Shown here piece by piece: positions 54,144 to 62,463 of a stretch of 64,000 nucleotides of DNA (position 1 is its first letter; each line of letters opens with the position of its first letter). Below the pieces are notes generated by a model. That model was not told the origin of the DNA. It searched no databases and was given only the letters and a program-made list of their open reading frames with translations. Position numbers and translations under genes: made by a program. This DNA is from Caldilineaceae bacterium (GTDB lineage: Bacteria > Chloroflexota > Anaerolineae > Caldilineales > Caldilineaceae): the NCBI GenBank assembly GCA_026645575.1, contig JAPKMW010000032.1, positions 1 through 64,000 on the forward strand. Reading direction: 5' to 3'.

Positions 54144-54205
54144 AGAATACATTCGGCGCATCAAGCCGCACATAGTAGACAGTTTATCAGAGAACGAGCG
54201 AGATC

Positions 54206-55081
54206 ATGATCACCTTTACGAATGTCACCAAGCGCTTTGGCACCTACCGGGCCGTCGATAACCTTTCCCTCAATGTCCCGATGCAACAGGCGGCGGCGCT
54301 GTGGGGACCGAATGGCGCCGGCAAGACCACGGTCATCAAATGCCTGTTGGGTTTGTTGCGTTACGAAGGGCAGATCATGGTTAACGGCTACGACGCCTAT
54401 CGCCAGGGGCGCCAGGCCCGGCGCCTTGTCGGCTACGTGCCTCAGGAACTGGCCTTTTATGAAGAGATGAGTACGCTTGATACGTTGCGTTTCTTTGCCC
54501 AACTGAAAGGCGCGCCACTCACGGATGCTGTTCCGATCTTGACCCAAATCGGCTTGGAAGACCATGCCGGCAAGCCGGTGGACGCCCTCTCCGGCGGCAT
54601 GAAACAGCGGCTGGCGTTAGGGTTGGCGCTGTTGGGCGACCCGCCGGTGCTGGTGCTGGATGAGCCGACCTCTAACCTGGACCCAGCGGGGCGGCGCCAA
54701 TTTCTGCAACTACTCAGCCAGGTCAAGGCGCAGGGCAAGACCATTCTCTTCACCTCGCACCGCCTGGAGGAGATCGAACAGATTGCCGACCAGGTGATTG
54801 TGATGGAAAAGGGCGCCATCAAGCTGACCTGCCCCGGTCGTGAATTGGCGACCCGGTTGGGCTTGCACACAACGGTTAAATTGCGCCTGCCCAGTGAGTT
54901 GTTGGATACGGCGCTGAATGTTTTGCACCGCGATGGCTTCCAGGCGCGCCGCAATGGCGTCGGGGTGCTGGTCGATGTCCACCCGGCAGAGAAAGCGCAC
55001 CCGATCCACAGTTTGAGCCGCGCGCATATTGCGGTGACGGATTTTGAGATGGAGTGGGACAGTGAGACAGTGAGGCAGTGA
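54206..55081 (+). CDS. nosF: Nos ABC transporter ATPase NosF
   Basis: A 291-residue ATPase with Walker A WGPNGAGKTTVIK, signature LSGGMKQRLALG, Walker B VLVLDEPTSNLDP and the H-loop FTSHRLEEI. The last 90 residues are an extra regulatory region. It energises NosY and works with NosD to supply sulfur and copper for the CuZ cluster. A repeat cluster precedes the gene, but it is in the same direction. The ribosome site is weak (GAACGAGCGAGATC). The stop is 46 bases before nosY. Confidence 0.94.
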   Translation: MITFTNVTKRFGTYRAVDNLSLNVPMQQAAALWGPNGAGKTTVIKCLLGLLRYEGQIMVNGYDAYRQGRQARRLVGYVPQELAFYEEMSTLDTLRFFAQLKGAPLTDAVPILTQIGLEDHAGKPVDALSGGMKQRLALGLALLGDPPVLVLDEPTSNLDPAGRRQFLQLLSQVKAQGKTILFTSHRLEEIEQIADQVIVMEKGAIKLTCPGRELATRLGLHTTVKLRLPSELLDTALNVLHRDGFQARRNGVGVLVDVHPAEKAHPIHSLSRAHIAVTDFEMEWDSETVRQ

Positions 55082-55127
55082 GGCAGCTGTTACTGACCTA
55101 TTGACCTACTACACGACGGGGGATGGT

Positions 55128-55961
55128 ATGGAAACAAGGATTGTTTGGACGTTGGCGAAGAAGGAATTGCGGGATGCGTTGCGCAACCGCTGGTTTGTGC
55201 TGTATACGGCGGCCTTTGTCGTCTTGGCGCTGGCTTTTTCATACCTAGCTCTGGCCGGGGCGGGGATGGTGGGCTTTGCCGGTTTTGGCCGTACAGCAGC
55301 CAGTTTGATCAATTTGGTACTGTTAATTGTCCCGTTGATGGCGTTAACCATTGGTGCGCAGAGTTTGGCCGGGGAACAGGAGCGCAACACGTTGGCCTAC
55401 CTGCTGGCGCAGCCGATCAGCCGGGCGGATGTCTTTGTCGGCAAATACCTGGGGCTGGTTTTGAGTCTGCTGGCTTCGCTGACGTTGGGCTTTGGCATCT
55501 CCGGCGTGGTGATGGCGCTCAATGGCGCCGGCGCGGCGGATCCGACCGCCTATGTGCTGCTGGTGGCGTTGGCCTTTTTGCTCAGTCTCACCATGTTGAG
55601 TGTCGGCTTTCTGATTTCGGCCTTGACCAAGCGGGCGGGCGTAGCGGTGGGGATCGGTCTCTTCCTCTGGCTGCTCTTTGTCTTCTTTGGTGACCTGGGG
55701 ATGATGGGGACGGCAATCACCCTGCGCGTGCCGATTGACACCCTCTTCTGGCTATCGCTCATCAATCCGCTGCAAACCTTTAAGATGGCGGCGATTCTCA
55801 ACATCCAGGCCACCTTGGACATTTTGGGACCAGCGGGCATCTACGCCATGCAACGCTACGGTGACAGTCTGTTGGTCATCTTTCTGGGGGTGCTGGCGCT
55901 CTGGATCGCACTGCCGGCGCTGGCAGCCTATGCCCACTTTCAGGCCAAGAGTGATCTGTAA
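55128..55961 (+). CDS. nosY: Nos ABC transporter permease NosY
   Basis: A 277-residue ABC-2-type permease with six membrane helices. The N-terminus IVWTLAKKELRDALRNRWF and the loop SLAGEQERNTLAYLLAQPISR are characteristic of NosY. It forms the membrane part of the NosDFY complex. The ATG at 55128, preceded by GGGGGA, is chosen over a TTG at 55101. No mutations or gaps were seen. Confidence 0.94.
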   Translation: METRIVWTLAKKELRDALRNRWFVLYTAAFVVLALAFSYLALAGAGMVGFAGFGRTAASLINLVLLIVPLMALTIGAQSLAGEQERNTLAYLLAQPISRADVFVGKYLGLVLSLLASLTLGFGISGVVMALNGAGAADPTAYVLLVALAFLLSLTMLSVGFLISALTKRAGVAVGIGLFLWLLFVFFGDLGMMGTAITLRVPIDTLFWLSLINPLQTFKMAAILNIQATLDILGPAGIYAMQRYGDSLLVIFLGVLALWIALPALAAYAHFQAKSDL

Positions 55962-56087
55962 TGTTTTGTCAGGAAGTGATGATGGAACTGTAGTAAAGAC
56001 TTCAGCCTTTCCCCTGGCTCGTCTACGGGGCTACCCCTCATAATTTGTTTGACACTTATTGGACAAAGCGTAGGGAGGACGTACTTT

Positions 56088-56576
56088 ATGAAACAACGCC
56101 TATGGCTTTTATTCTTGATAATGATCCTGCTGCCGGCAGCTTGCAGCCGTGGCGAAACGACACCCAACCCACCGGCGATCCGCTATGGCGAAGATCTCTG
56201 CACCCACTGCAACATGATCATTAGCGATCCCCGCTATGCCGCCGGCTATGCTCATGAAATCAGCAGCGGGCGTTATGAGAGTTTGGCCTTCGATGATATT
56301 GGGGATCTGTTGGCGGACCTGGGGGAACATTCGGAACGCCACATTGTCGCCTGGTATGTACATGACTATGCGAGCGAAGCATGGCTCGACGCCACGACAG
56401 CCTACTATGTCGTCAGCGATCAGATCATCTCGCCTATGGGACATGGCATTGCGGCACATGCCACCCAAGCGGCAGCCGAGCAGATGGCGCAAACAAAAGG
56501 CGGCCAAGTCTACACCTGGCAAGCGTTAGTGGCCCAGGCCCAGACACTAGATCATGCGGCGGCACATCATCAATAA
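56088..56576 (+). CDS. nosL: Copper chaperone lipoprotein NosL
   Basis: A 162-residue lipoprotein (lipobox LPAAC, Cys 19). It has the copper motif CTHCNM (Cys 38, Cys 41, Met 43) and the DPRYAA segment of NosL. NosL hands Cu(I) to NosZ maturation. A GGGAGGA ribosome site precedes the ATG at 56088; the longer frame from 56049 is rejected. The C-terminus ends in AAHHQ, which could also bind metal. A hairpin at 56629 follows. Confidence 0.94.
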   Translation: MKQRLWLLFLIMILLPAACSRGETTPNPPAIRYGEDLCTHCNMIISDPRYAAGYAHEISSGRYESLAFDDIGDLLADLGEHSERHIVAWYVHDYASEAWLDATTAYYVVSDQIISPMGHGIAAHATQAAAEQMAQTKGGQVYTWQALVAQAQTLDHAAAHHQ

Positions 56577-56628
56577 CAACAGGAAAATCAGGGACAAAAA
56601 ACTGTCCAGATGACTAGTTTTTTCCTGG

Positions 56629-56658
56629 CCGGCTGTCTAGCGCGACAACGACAGCCGG
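56629..56658. terminator. Small hairpin after nosL
   Basis: A 9-bp stem (CCGGCTGTC with GACAGCCGG, 56629-56637 and 56650-56658). It may separate the nosL and cytochrome c transcripts. Confidence 0.4.
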
Positions 56659-56753
56659 TCTGTATAGTGAAATTGTTTCAGTAAAAAGCTGAAGCAAAAC
56701 AAAAGGTTTTTGTAAGAGCAGTAAAGTAAAAGCAAATGATAAGTGAGGAAGCT

Positions 56754-57203
56754 ATGAAGCGTTTATTGGCGATTTTAGTAATCGTGGGGTTGTTGGCCGT
56801 GAGTGTCGCCGCCTGTGGCGGTGATGAAGAGCCAACCCCCGCCCCCACTGTTGCGCCTACCACGGCAGCGCCGGCAGAGGGCGCAGCGCCAGCCGAACCG
56901 GTTGCGGCGGCGCCGGCCGGCGATGCGGAAAAAGGCAAAGCGACCTTCGCCACCACCTGCGCTGCTTGTCACGGCCCTGCCGGCGAAGGGGTGCAGGGGT
57001 TGGGCAAAGATATGACCAAGAGCGAATTTATCGCTGGTCTCTCCGATGAAGAGTTGGCCGCCTTTATCAAAACCGGGCGCCCCATCAGCGATCCGCTCAA
57101 CACCACGAAGATCGACATGCCGCCCAAAGGCGGCAACCCGGCCTTGACCGATGAGCAACTGACCGACATTGTCGCCTTTATTCGCTCGATCCATGTCGAT
57201 TAG
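56754..57203 (+). CDS. Cytochrome c lipoprotein, probable NosZ electron donor
   Basis: A 149-residue lipoprotein (lipobox SVAAC, Cys 21) with a Pro/Ala/Thr linker and a class I cytochrome c domain: haem site CAACH (69-73) and Met 122 in DMPPKGG. It resembles the cytochrome c domain of the DsbB fusion at 29256. Placed at the end of the nos cluster, it probably carries electrons to the CuA site of NosZ, which is anchored to the same membrane face. The ATG at 56754 has a GAGGAA ribosome site. Confidence 0.92.
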   Translation: MKRLLAILVIVGLLAVSVAACGGDEEPTPAPTVAPTTAAPAEGAAPAEPVAAAPAGDAEKGKATFATTCAACHGPAGEGVQGLGKDMTKSEFIAGLSDEELAAFIKTGRPISDPLNTTKIDMPPKGGNPALTDEQLTDIVAFIRSIHVD

Positions 57204-57224
57204 CACAACGGGTAGAATTGTTGA

Positions 57225-57295
57225 GGGATAAAGAGATAAAGAGATAAAGAGATAAAGAGATTGAGAGATTCTTTACCCAATCTCTCAATCTCTTT
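57225..57295. terminator. Octamer array and hairpin ending the nos cluster
   Basis: A tandem of GATAAAGA octamers (57226-57258) leads into a 17-bp stem (57254-57270 with 57279-57295) of GAGATT-type words. It lies between the convergent cytochrome c and yaeQ genes and may end both transcripts. Confidence 0.65.
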
Positions 57296-57340
57296 AATCT
57301 CCAATGAGAAACCCGATCACAGCCAAAGAGCCGTGGCGCC

Positions 57341-57880
57341 TCAGCCAATCCGATGCTCTGTCAGTGGGCTACTCAGGGTGCGATTGCCGATGGTGACATA
57401 GAGTTCACGGTCAGTGACGGAGAGTGCGAGTTTACTACGGCGGTCGATCAGGTCTGCGACTTCTTCGACAAAGCGGCGGTGTAGGGCATAGATGGGAATG
57501 TCCGCAGCGCCATGAATCTTTTTGCCGGCATATTGGGCCAGCAATTGATCGACATCCCGATGCGTGTAAACAGCAGCCCGCCCCGCCAACTTGCTACCCC
57601 GATGCAGCCGTTCAGCGTCGGGCAAGCCCACTTCAATCCACGCTTTGATCTGACCGGTCAAGTCGCGCACATAGACCGCCGGTTCATCACCCGCCGCCAC
57701 CCCTTGGGTAAAGACGATCCCTTCGGTGTATTCCAGACAATAGGCCACCAGCCGCATCAGCATATACTCCGCCGATTCGGAAGGCTGGCGCGCCATGCGC
57801 AGATCGAGCGTTTCATAGACGCCGCGGTCAACATCGGCCAGTTCGACGGTGAGGTTGTAGATAGTTGCGTTTAGGGCCAT
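57341..57880 (-). CDS. YaeQ family protein
   Basis: A 179-residue protein matching YaeQ over its full length: ALNATIYNLTVELADVDRGV, then RMARQPSESAEYMLMRLVAY and KAWIEVGLPDAERLHRGSK. YaeQ has a PD-(D/E)xK nuclease-like fold; in gamma-proteobacteria it was linked to RfaH, but its chemistry is unsettled. The start codon lies inside the final codons of a DUF4058-like fragment (57871-57930). No obvious ribosome site is present, so expression may depend on the fragment. Confidence 0.9.
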   Translation of the reverse strand: MALNATIYNLTVELADVDRGVYETLDLRMARQPSESAEYMLMRLVAYCLEYTEGIVFTQGVAAGDEPAVYVRDLTGQIKAWIEVGLPDAERLHRGSKLAGRAAVYTHRDVDQLLAQYAGKKIHGAADIPIYALHRRFVEEVADLIDRRSKLALSVTDRELYVTIGNRTLSSPLTEHRIG

Positions 57881-57930
57881 AAAGTGGGGTGTTCTAGATA
57901 CGGGTCCATGCCCGGAAAAGGTGTATTCAT
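57871..57930 (-). pseudogene. Fragment of a DUF4058 family gene
   Basis: The 19 codons from the ATG at 57930 read MNTPFPGMDPYLEHPTLWP and then stop. This is the highly typical N-terminus of DUF4058 proteins (PFPGMDPYLE ... LWP), which normally continue for over 200 residues. The remainder is missing, because yaeQ begins at this point. It looks like a deletion remnant, now acting at most as a leader for yaeQ. Confidence 0.65.
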
Positions 57931-58101
57931 AGGGTTATTGTAGTGGGCAGGCTGAACGTTGTCAAATCCATTTGCAACCATCAACCATCCACTAGAAAAG
58001 TACAAATCGCTTGTTTGTGATACAATACCAACCAAATTACGAACAAGGGACATTCGCCCTGTCACCCTGTCATCTTGTCACATTCCGGGGAGCAATTACA
58101 G

Positions 58102-58512
58102 ATGGGCAACAATCTCCATTTACTCAATACACTGCGCGAAAAACTGATCAACGCCGACAACTTTTCCGATGTGATGCACTATTTCTTTGACCACTTTGCC
58201 GAAAACGAAGAGTTCCTCCAGTTGGGTCGCCCCCAGCACAGCAGCCTGGTCGAGACCATTGCCGTCGAAACCGCCACGGCGGCGCTCCAGGAACGGGCCA
58301 CCCTGCGCAACTTCCGGCTGATCCGGCTGCCCAAAGAAAAGTTCTATCACGGCGCCTGTTTTGTCAATGGCCGCATCGCCAACATCTTCTTCTTCGAGGA
58401 TATTATGACCGGCATGATGGCAATCAGCATGGAAGACGGCACCTCCGAAGTCCGCTTTGCCCGCATGACGGGGATTCGGGTGAAGGATCCGAAGGCAGGA
58501 AAATGGAATTAG
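58102..58512 (+). CDS. Conserved-looking protein of unknown function
   Basis: A 136-residue cytoplasmic protein. The N-terminus (about 1-45) is helical (LREKLINADNFSDVMHYFFD), and the C-terminal part looks beta-rich (FYHGACFVNGRIANIFFFED). GGGGAG precedes the ATG at 58102. No family is recognised. Codon use agrees with neighbours. Confidence 0.7.
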   Translation: MGNNLHLLNTLREKLINADNFSDVMHYFFDHFAENEEFLQLGRPQHSSLVETIAVETATAALQERATLRNFRLIRLPKEKFYHGACFVNGRIANIFFFEDIMTGMMAISMEDGTSEVRFARMTGIRVKDPKAGKWN

Positions 58513-58514
58513 AG

Positions 58515-58662
58515 GTTATGCACCCTTCGCTGACAACGAAGTGGATCTGGTGTTCGCTCAACTTGCGCAGGGTGGTGATGGCGTTGCGAATCAGGAGGAC
58601 GACTTCCTGAAAGTGGGCAAAGGGGATGGTGAGGGTGAGATACTTTTTGCCCGCCAGCTTGA
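58515..58662 (-). pseudogene. Possible decayed protein-coding fragment
   Basis: The minus strand has an open frame of about 49 codons without a start, following a stop codon, with protein-like content (KKYLTLTIPFAHFQEVV, NAITTLRKLSEHQIHFV) and GC-rich third positions. It runs into the end of the plus-strand gene. I cannot identify the family. It may be the remains of a gene. Confidence 0.3.
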
Positions 58663-58668
58663 TTTAGG

Positions 58669-58730
58669 TAACACGGATAGGAGAAACACTGATTTTATGA
58701 AAATATCTGTGTTCTTCCGTATCCGTGTTA
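58669..58730. repeat. Hairpin with AACACGGATA arms
   Basis: 11-bp arms (58669-58679 with 58720-58730) and a partial inner stem. The remaining bases of this 315-base gap show no gene beyond the fragment at 58515. Confidence 0.55.
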
Positions 58731-58827
58731 ACTCCGGGGATGCACCCGATCGTCAGTCAAACGGTTCTGACTTTTCCAGGTTAGATACATAGGTATTGAT
58801 CTTGCCTACCCTATCTACCTGTTGCGT

Positions 58828-60216
58828 TCACGAACGGGAATACGCTTCTTGCAATAGTGGCGCAACCGGCGCTTGCCGCCACCGCAAATTCCCCAGCAGC
58901 ACCCGCCATGCCACCCGTGGCTGTAATAGACTACTCGGCGGCGCAAGCAGATTTGCCACTTTGCCAAACGCTTTGACCACCGCCGGATCATACCGGGCGG
59001 CGCGGTGCAAGCGGGTCATGTACCAGTCAATGACCGGCTTCAGGGCGCTGCGTTTGCCTTCCACTTCGGGGTAGCGGAGATCACCACCGACGGCGATGGC
59101 CCAGGGGATGTCCACCAGCTTGGCGGCTTCGGCAAAGAAGCGCTGGGCCAACCCCGCCTCGCCTGCCTGTAAACAGCGCTGGAGGACCATTGCTTCCAAG
59201 GTGGCCACGCTCATGCCCTGGCCGTAGATCGGGTTAAAGCTGGAGATGGCGTCACCAAAGACGAGATAGCCGGCGGGGAAGCGATCCATTTGTTCATAAT
59301 GGCGACGGGTGCTGGCCGGGAAGGTGGCCGGCAGCGGCTCGGTGAGCGGCTCGGCGGTGCGGATCACTTCGTAAATGGCGGGGGCGGCTAACGACTGGGC
59401 AAAGGCCAGAAAACCGTCGGGATCGGTCGGCGGGTGGTCGCCCAGGTAGCCAGCCAGTGTGACCAGCCAACGATCATCCTCCATCGCCAGCATGACCCCC
59501 AGATGACGATTCGACGGCAATGGACCAATATTGACAATATAGGCGCCTTGCGCTTGACCGGGCTTGCGCCGGTAGACGCGACTGACATAACCCATATTGA
59601 CCTTTACCTGCTCTTCTGCCGGTTTATCATAGCCCAGCGCTGCCAACCAGGCCAGACTTTGGGCGCCGCGCCCGGAGGCGTCCACCACCAGATCGCCAGC
59701 CAGCGTCACCTCCACCGGGCCATTGCTACGGCGCACCAGGCGGACGCCGGTAATGCGGCGCTGGTCTTCCGTCGCCGTTACGCCTAAGACGTGGCAATTT
59801 TCCAGGATTTCGACGTTGGGCAAGGCCAGCAGACGACTGCGCACCTGCGCCTCTAAGCGGGGCCGGCTGACAAAGAGGCTCTGCACACCGGTCTGAAAAC
59901 GCAGGTGATAACTGCCGCTGATCATGCGGAGCGCCGACTGGCCGCTATCAGCGACAATCGCGCCTTGCGCCACCAGTTCCTGACTTAGCCCAGGAAAGAG
60001 CGTTTCGAGGACACCGCGACCGGAAGGCAAGAGGGCATGGGCGTGACGCCCTTGGGGAACGCCTTTGCGATTTTCACCAGGGGCGGGAAAGGTGTCCCGT
60101 TCCAGGATGGTAACATGCTGATAATGGTCGGCCAGTACACGGGCCGCGACCAGACCCGCCATACTAGCACCGATGACAATGGCGTGATCGCGATTGAATG
60201 TAGGTGCGTGCTGCAT
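58828..60216 (-). CDS. FAD-dependent monooxygenase-like oxidoreductase
   Basis: A 462-residue flavoprotein. The N-terminal FAD motif is AIVIGASMAGLVAARVL (a GxSxxG variant of GxGxxG), and the second FAD contact is LVFGDAISSFNPIYGQGMS. The overall pattern resembles the geranylgeranyl reductase/squalene epoxidase/halogenase group of class A flavoproteins. No halogenase Trp motif (WxWxIP) is visible, so a hydroxylase or reductase is more likely. The ATG has AAGGAG. It is followed by an NTF2-like gene upstream on the same strand, a pairing common in secondary metabolite loci. Confidence 0.85.
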   Translation of the reverse strand: MQHAPTFNRDHAIVIGASMAGLVAARVLADHYQHVTILERDTFPAPGENRKGVPQGRHAHALLPSGRGVLETLFPGLSQELVAQGAIVADSGQSALRMISGSYHLRFQTGVQSLFVSRPRLEAQVRSRLLALPNVEILENCHVLGVTATEDQRRITGVRLVRRSNGPVEVTLAGDLVVDASGRGAQSLAWLAALGYDKPAEEQVKVNMGYVSRVYRRKPGQAQGAYIVNIGPLPSNRHLGVMLAMEDDRWLVTLAGYLGDHPPTDPDGFLAFAQSLAAPAIYEVIRTAEPLTEPLPATFPASTRRHYEQMDRFPAGYLVFGDAISSFNPIYGQGMSVATLEAMVLQRCLQAGEAGLAQRFFAEAAKLVDIPWAIAVGGDLRYPEVEGKRSALKPVIDWYMTRLHRAARYDPAVVKAFGKVANLLAPPSSLLQPRVAWRVLLGNLRWRQAPVAPLLQEAYSRS

Positions 60217-60333
60217 AGTGCTGTCTCCTTGTGACTAAACAAATGGTGGATAACCATCCACATATCTGTGATCACAATAGCAGCACAGCCGTTTGCGTGG
60301 CGTTTTTGCGACGTTTTTCAGGTAGGGCCCTAA

Positions 60334-60699
60334 CTATCCTTTCACATACGAAAGTTTTTCCGCAATCTTGCCATCCAGCAGCTTGTAGAGATCAATTCCA
60401 CGGATAGCACCAGGTTGACCATTGGCATCTTGCCAGTGATAACGCCAACGCATCACACAACGGTCTGCCCAGGCGTGAATCTCTTCCACCTCAATGCGCT
60501 GCCCTTGGGAAGAGCGAAAGAACGCTTCCCAGAAGGCGCGCACGATAGCCGGCCCTTCATAACGCGTACCATCAGGGGCAGGGGCGGTGTTTTCAAAGAC
60601 GCAATCCACGGTCATCAAACGCATCATGGCATCAACATCATGGGCGTTCAACGCGTCGTTAAATCCGAGAACAATTTGTACACCAGACGCAAGGTTCAT
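60334..60699 (-). CDS. NTF2-like/SnoaL-like protein
   Basis: A 121-residue cone-fold protein: LGFNDALNAHDVDAMMRLMT, then ENTAPAPDGTRYEGPAIVRAFW, as in SnoaL-like or nuclear-transport-factor-2-like proteins. Such proteins are cyclases, isomerases or carriers of small molecules. A GGAGAA ribosome site lies before the ATG at 60699. It may be transcribed with the flavoprotein gene downstream (117-base gap). Confidence 0.88.
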   Translation of the reverse strand: MNLASGVQIVLGFNDALNAHDVDAMMRLMTVDCVFENTAPAPDGTRYEGPAIVRAFWEAFFRSSQGQRIEVEEIHAWADRCVMRWRYHWQDANGQPGAIRGIDLYKLLDGKIAEKLSYVKG

Positions 60700-60927
60700 A
60701 AACGTTCTCCATTGCCCAAACCGAACAAGTATTACCAGTTGCTGATGGAATTATATCATCTATTTGCACCGTAGATGATACCGTAGATGATAAAGAAAGG
60801 ATTCCCTTGCGGTTACTGGCTGTACAGATGAAGTTGAGGTAGACTATCAATACTGCAATCGGGTGGAACCGTTGCAGCACGTTTACAAAACAGTTCACAG
60901 CGTAACTAGTAAAGGATAGTAAGTCTT

Positions 60928-61683
60928 ATGGATCTGGGTTTAGCAGGCAAAGTCGCCGTGATCACTGGCGGCGCCTCCGGCATGGGCGCTTGTATCGGGC
61001 GCATGTTGGCGGAAGAAGGGGCGCGGGTGGTGCTGGCCGATATTCAGGTGGAGAAGGGCCAGGCGATGGCGGCAGAGATCCGCGCTCGTGGCGGAGATGC
61101 CAGCTTTGCCGAAGCCAATGTTTCGGTGCGCAGCCAGGTGGAAGCGTTGATCAGTGGCGTGATTGCCACGCACGGACAGATCGATATTAGCTGCAACGTG
61201 GCCGGCCCTGGCGCCAGTTCGGGCCAGTTGGATACGACCATGGAAGAATATGACCGCCAACTCGACGGCCATCTGCGGGGCGTCTTTAACTGTGTGCAAG
61301 TGGTGTTGCCCCACATGATGGAGCGGCGCTATGGCAAGATTATCAACATGGGATCGTTTACGGCTTATGGCGTGCTGCCGGTCATCCCGGCCTATTCGGC
61401 AGCCTTTGGCGGTATTATCGCCTATAGCAAATCGGTGGCGCGCTTTGCGGCGCCCTATAACATCAATGTGAACACCGTTTCGCCAGGCAATATCTACACG
61501 CCGATGACAGCCAACTGGCTAAGTCAACCGGGCGCCAAGGAGAACCTGGAAGCGCAAATCCCCATCCGCCGCATCGGCGAGCCGGAAGATGTGGCGGCGG
61601 CCTATCTCTTCCTGGCCTCGGATCGCGCCCGTCATCTGGTGGGTGTTGACATCAATGTCAGCGGCGGTCAGTTGATCCACTAA
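60928..61683 (+). CDS. Short-chain dehydrogenase/reductase family protein lacking the catalytic Lys
   Basis: A 251-residue classical SDR fold. The cofactor motif is TGGASGMGACIG (residues 13-24), with DI at 38-39 (an Asp there favours NAD). The substrate-site Ser 143 (NMGS) and Tyr 156 (PAYS) have the right spacing, but position 160 is Phe, where Lys is normally required (Tyr-x-x-x-Lys). The NNAG-type motif is CNVAG. The C-terminus (VGVDINVSGGQ) is normal. It may have lost its dehydrogenase activity or use a different proton relay. Function unknown. Confidence 0.88.
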   Translation: MDLGLAGKVAVITGGASGMGACIGRMLAEEGARVVLADIQVEKGQAMAAEIRARGGDASFAEANVSVRSQVEALISGVIATHGQIDISCNVAGPGASSGQLDTTMEEYDRQLDGHLRGVFNCVQVVLPHMMERRYGKIINMGSFTAYGVLPVIPAYSAAFGGIIAYSKSVARFAAPYNINVNTVSPGNIYTPMTANWLSQPGAKENLEAQIPIRRIGEPEDVAAAYLFLASDRARHLVGVDINVSGGQLIH

Positions 61684-61786
61684 TCTAGTGTGACAGCTTT
61701 ACCCGTCCCGTAGGGACAATTGAGTTTAGAAAAGGGCATACCTTTTTTATCCCTACACTCAGTCGTCCCTACGAGACAAAGGCGTG

Positions 61787-61897
61787 TCACGAACGCATCA
61801 AAAAATAGATCGCCGCCCCGGCTGCCACCACATGCATGATCTCCAACAACACCACCAGCAACAGCGACGCGCCGATGCTTTGCCCTTGAATCGACAA
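61787..61897 (-). CDS. Possible 36-residue membrane peptide
   Basis: An open frame with a TTG start preceded 9 bases upstream by AGGTGG. It encodes a single hydrophobic helix (IGASLLLVVLLEIMHVVAAG) and ends AIYFLMRS. It may be a real small membrane protein or the end of a decayed gene. There is no ATG. The rest of the gap 61684-62052 holds only the GTCCC/GGGAC inverted repeat near 61705-61775. Confidence 0.3.
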   Translation of the reverse strand: MSIQGQSIGASLLLVVLLEIMHVVAAGAAIYFLMRS

Positions 61898-62052
61898 AAT
61901 GAAATTCCACCTGAGGCCAGAGGCGAAATCGCGACTTGGCGTACTCTCCTACAGATTTTTGTCCACTTGTCCGCCAGCATAGAGATGGATGGTATGGGAT
62001 TGGCCTGGTTATTCCCCGTTGCCAATGCCCGTTGGGTGAAAGGGAGAGTACG

Positions 62053-62463
62053 ATGACTGAGTTAGCGTCAGACCGCCGCATGGCGTCTTTGGTGGAGAAA
62101 CTGGAACAAGACCCAACGCTGGCCGACCGTTTGCCGGCCATGGAAGGCGATATGGTGCGGGCGGCGCTCGATGGCGAGACGGTTTACGAAATTGCGCAGG
62201 CTCATGCCGTCACCGAAGGGGCCGTTTGGGATGTGTTATCGCGAGTGGCGCGGGCGGCGACGGGACAGGGTGTGGAACCGGTCGTCACCGGCGGCTTTGG
62301 CAGCGACACCACACCGGGTCTCACCGGCGGCTATGGCGCCACAGGCTTTGGGGACATTGGCAATGAAGCGCCGAACCCCAATCTGGGCGAACCAAGCTTT
62401 GCGGAAGATGAAGAAGCGGATGAGGAAGACGACACGGAAGATGAGGAAAGGGCGGACGAATGA
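62053..62463 (+). CDS. Small acidic protein of unknown function
   Basis: A 136-residue cytoplasmic protein. Residues about 1-75 are helical, and DGETVYEIAQAHAVTEGAVW could be a helix-turn-helix. A Gly/Thr-rich region (about 76-105) is followed by a strongly acidic tail (about 115-136). The ATG at 62053 has an AGGGAG ribosome site; the longer frame from 61936 is rejected. It overlaps the next gene by four bases (ATGA), so the two are coupled. Confidence 0.7.
   Translation: MTELASDRRMASLVEKLEQDPTLADRLPAMEGDMVRAALDGETVYEIAQAHAVTEGAVWDVLSRVARAATGQGVEPVVTGGFGSDTTPGLTGGYGATGFGDIGNEAPNPNLGEPSFAEDEEADEEDDTEDEERADE

Noticed and set aside
61680..62141. 153-residue minus-strand ORF
   Set aside because: It overlaps two supported genes and has an unlikely composition; only the short hydrophobic frame within the gap is kept as a weak candidate.
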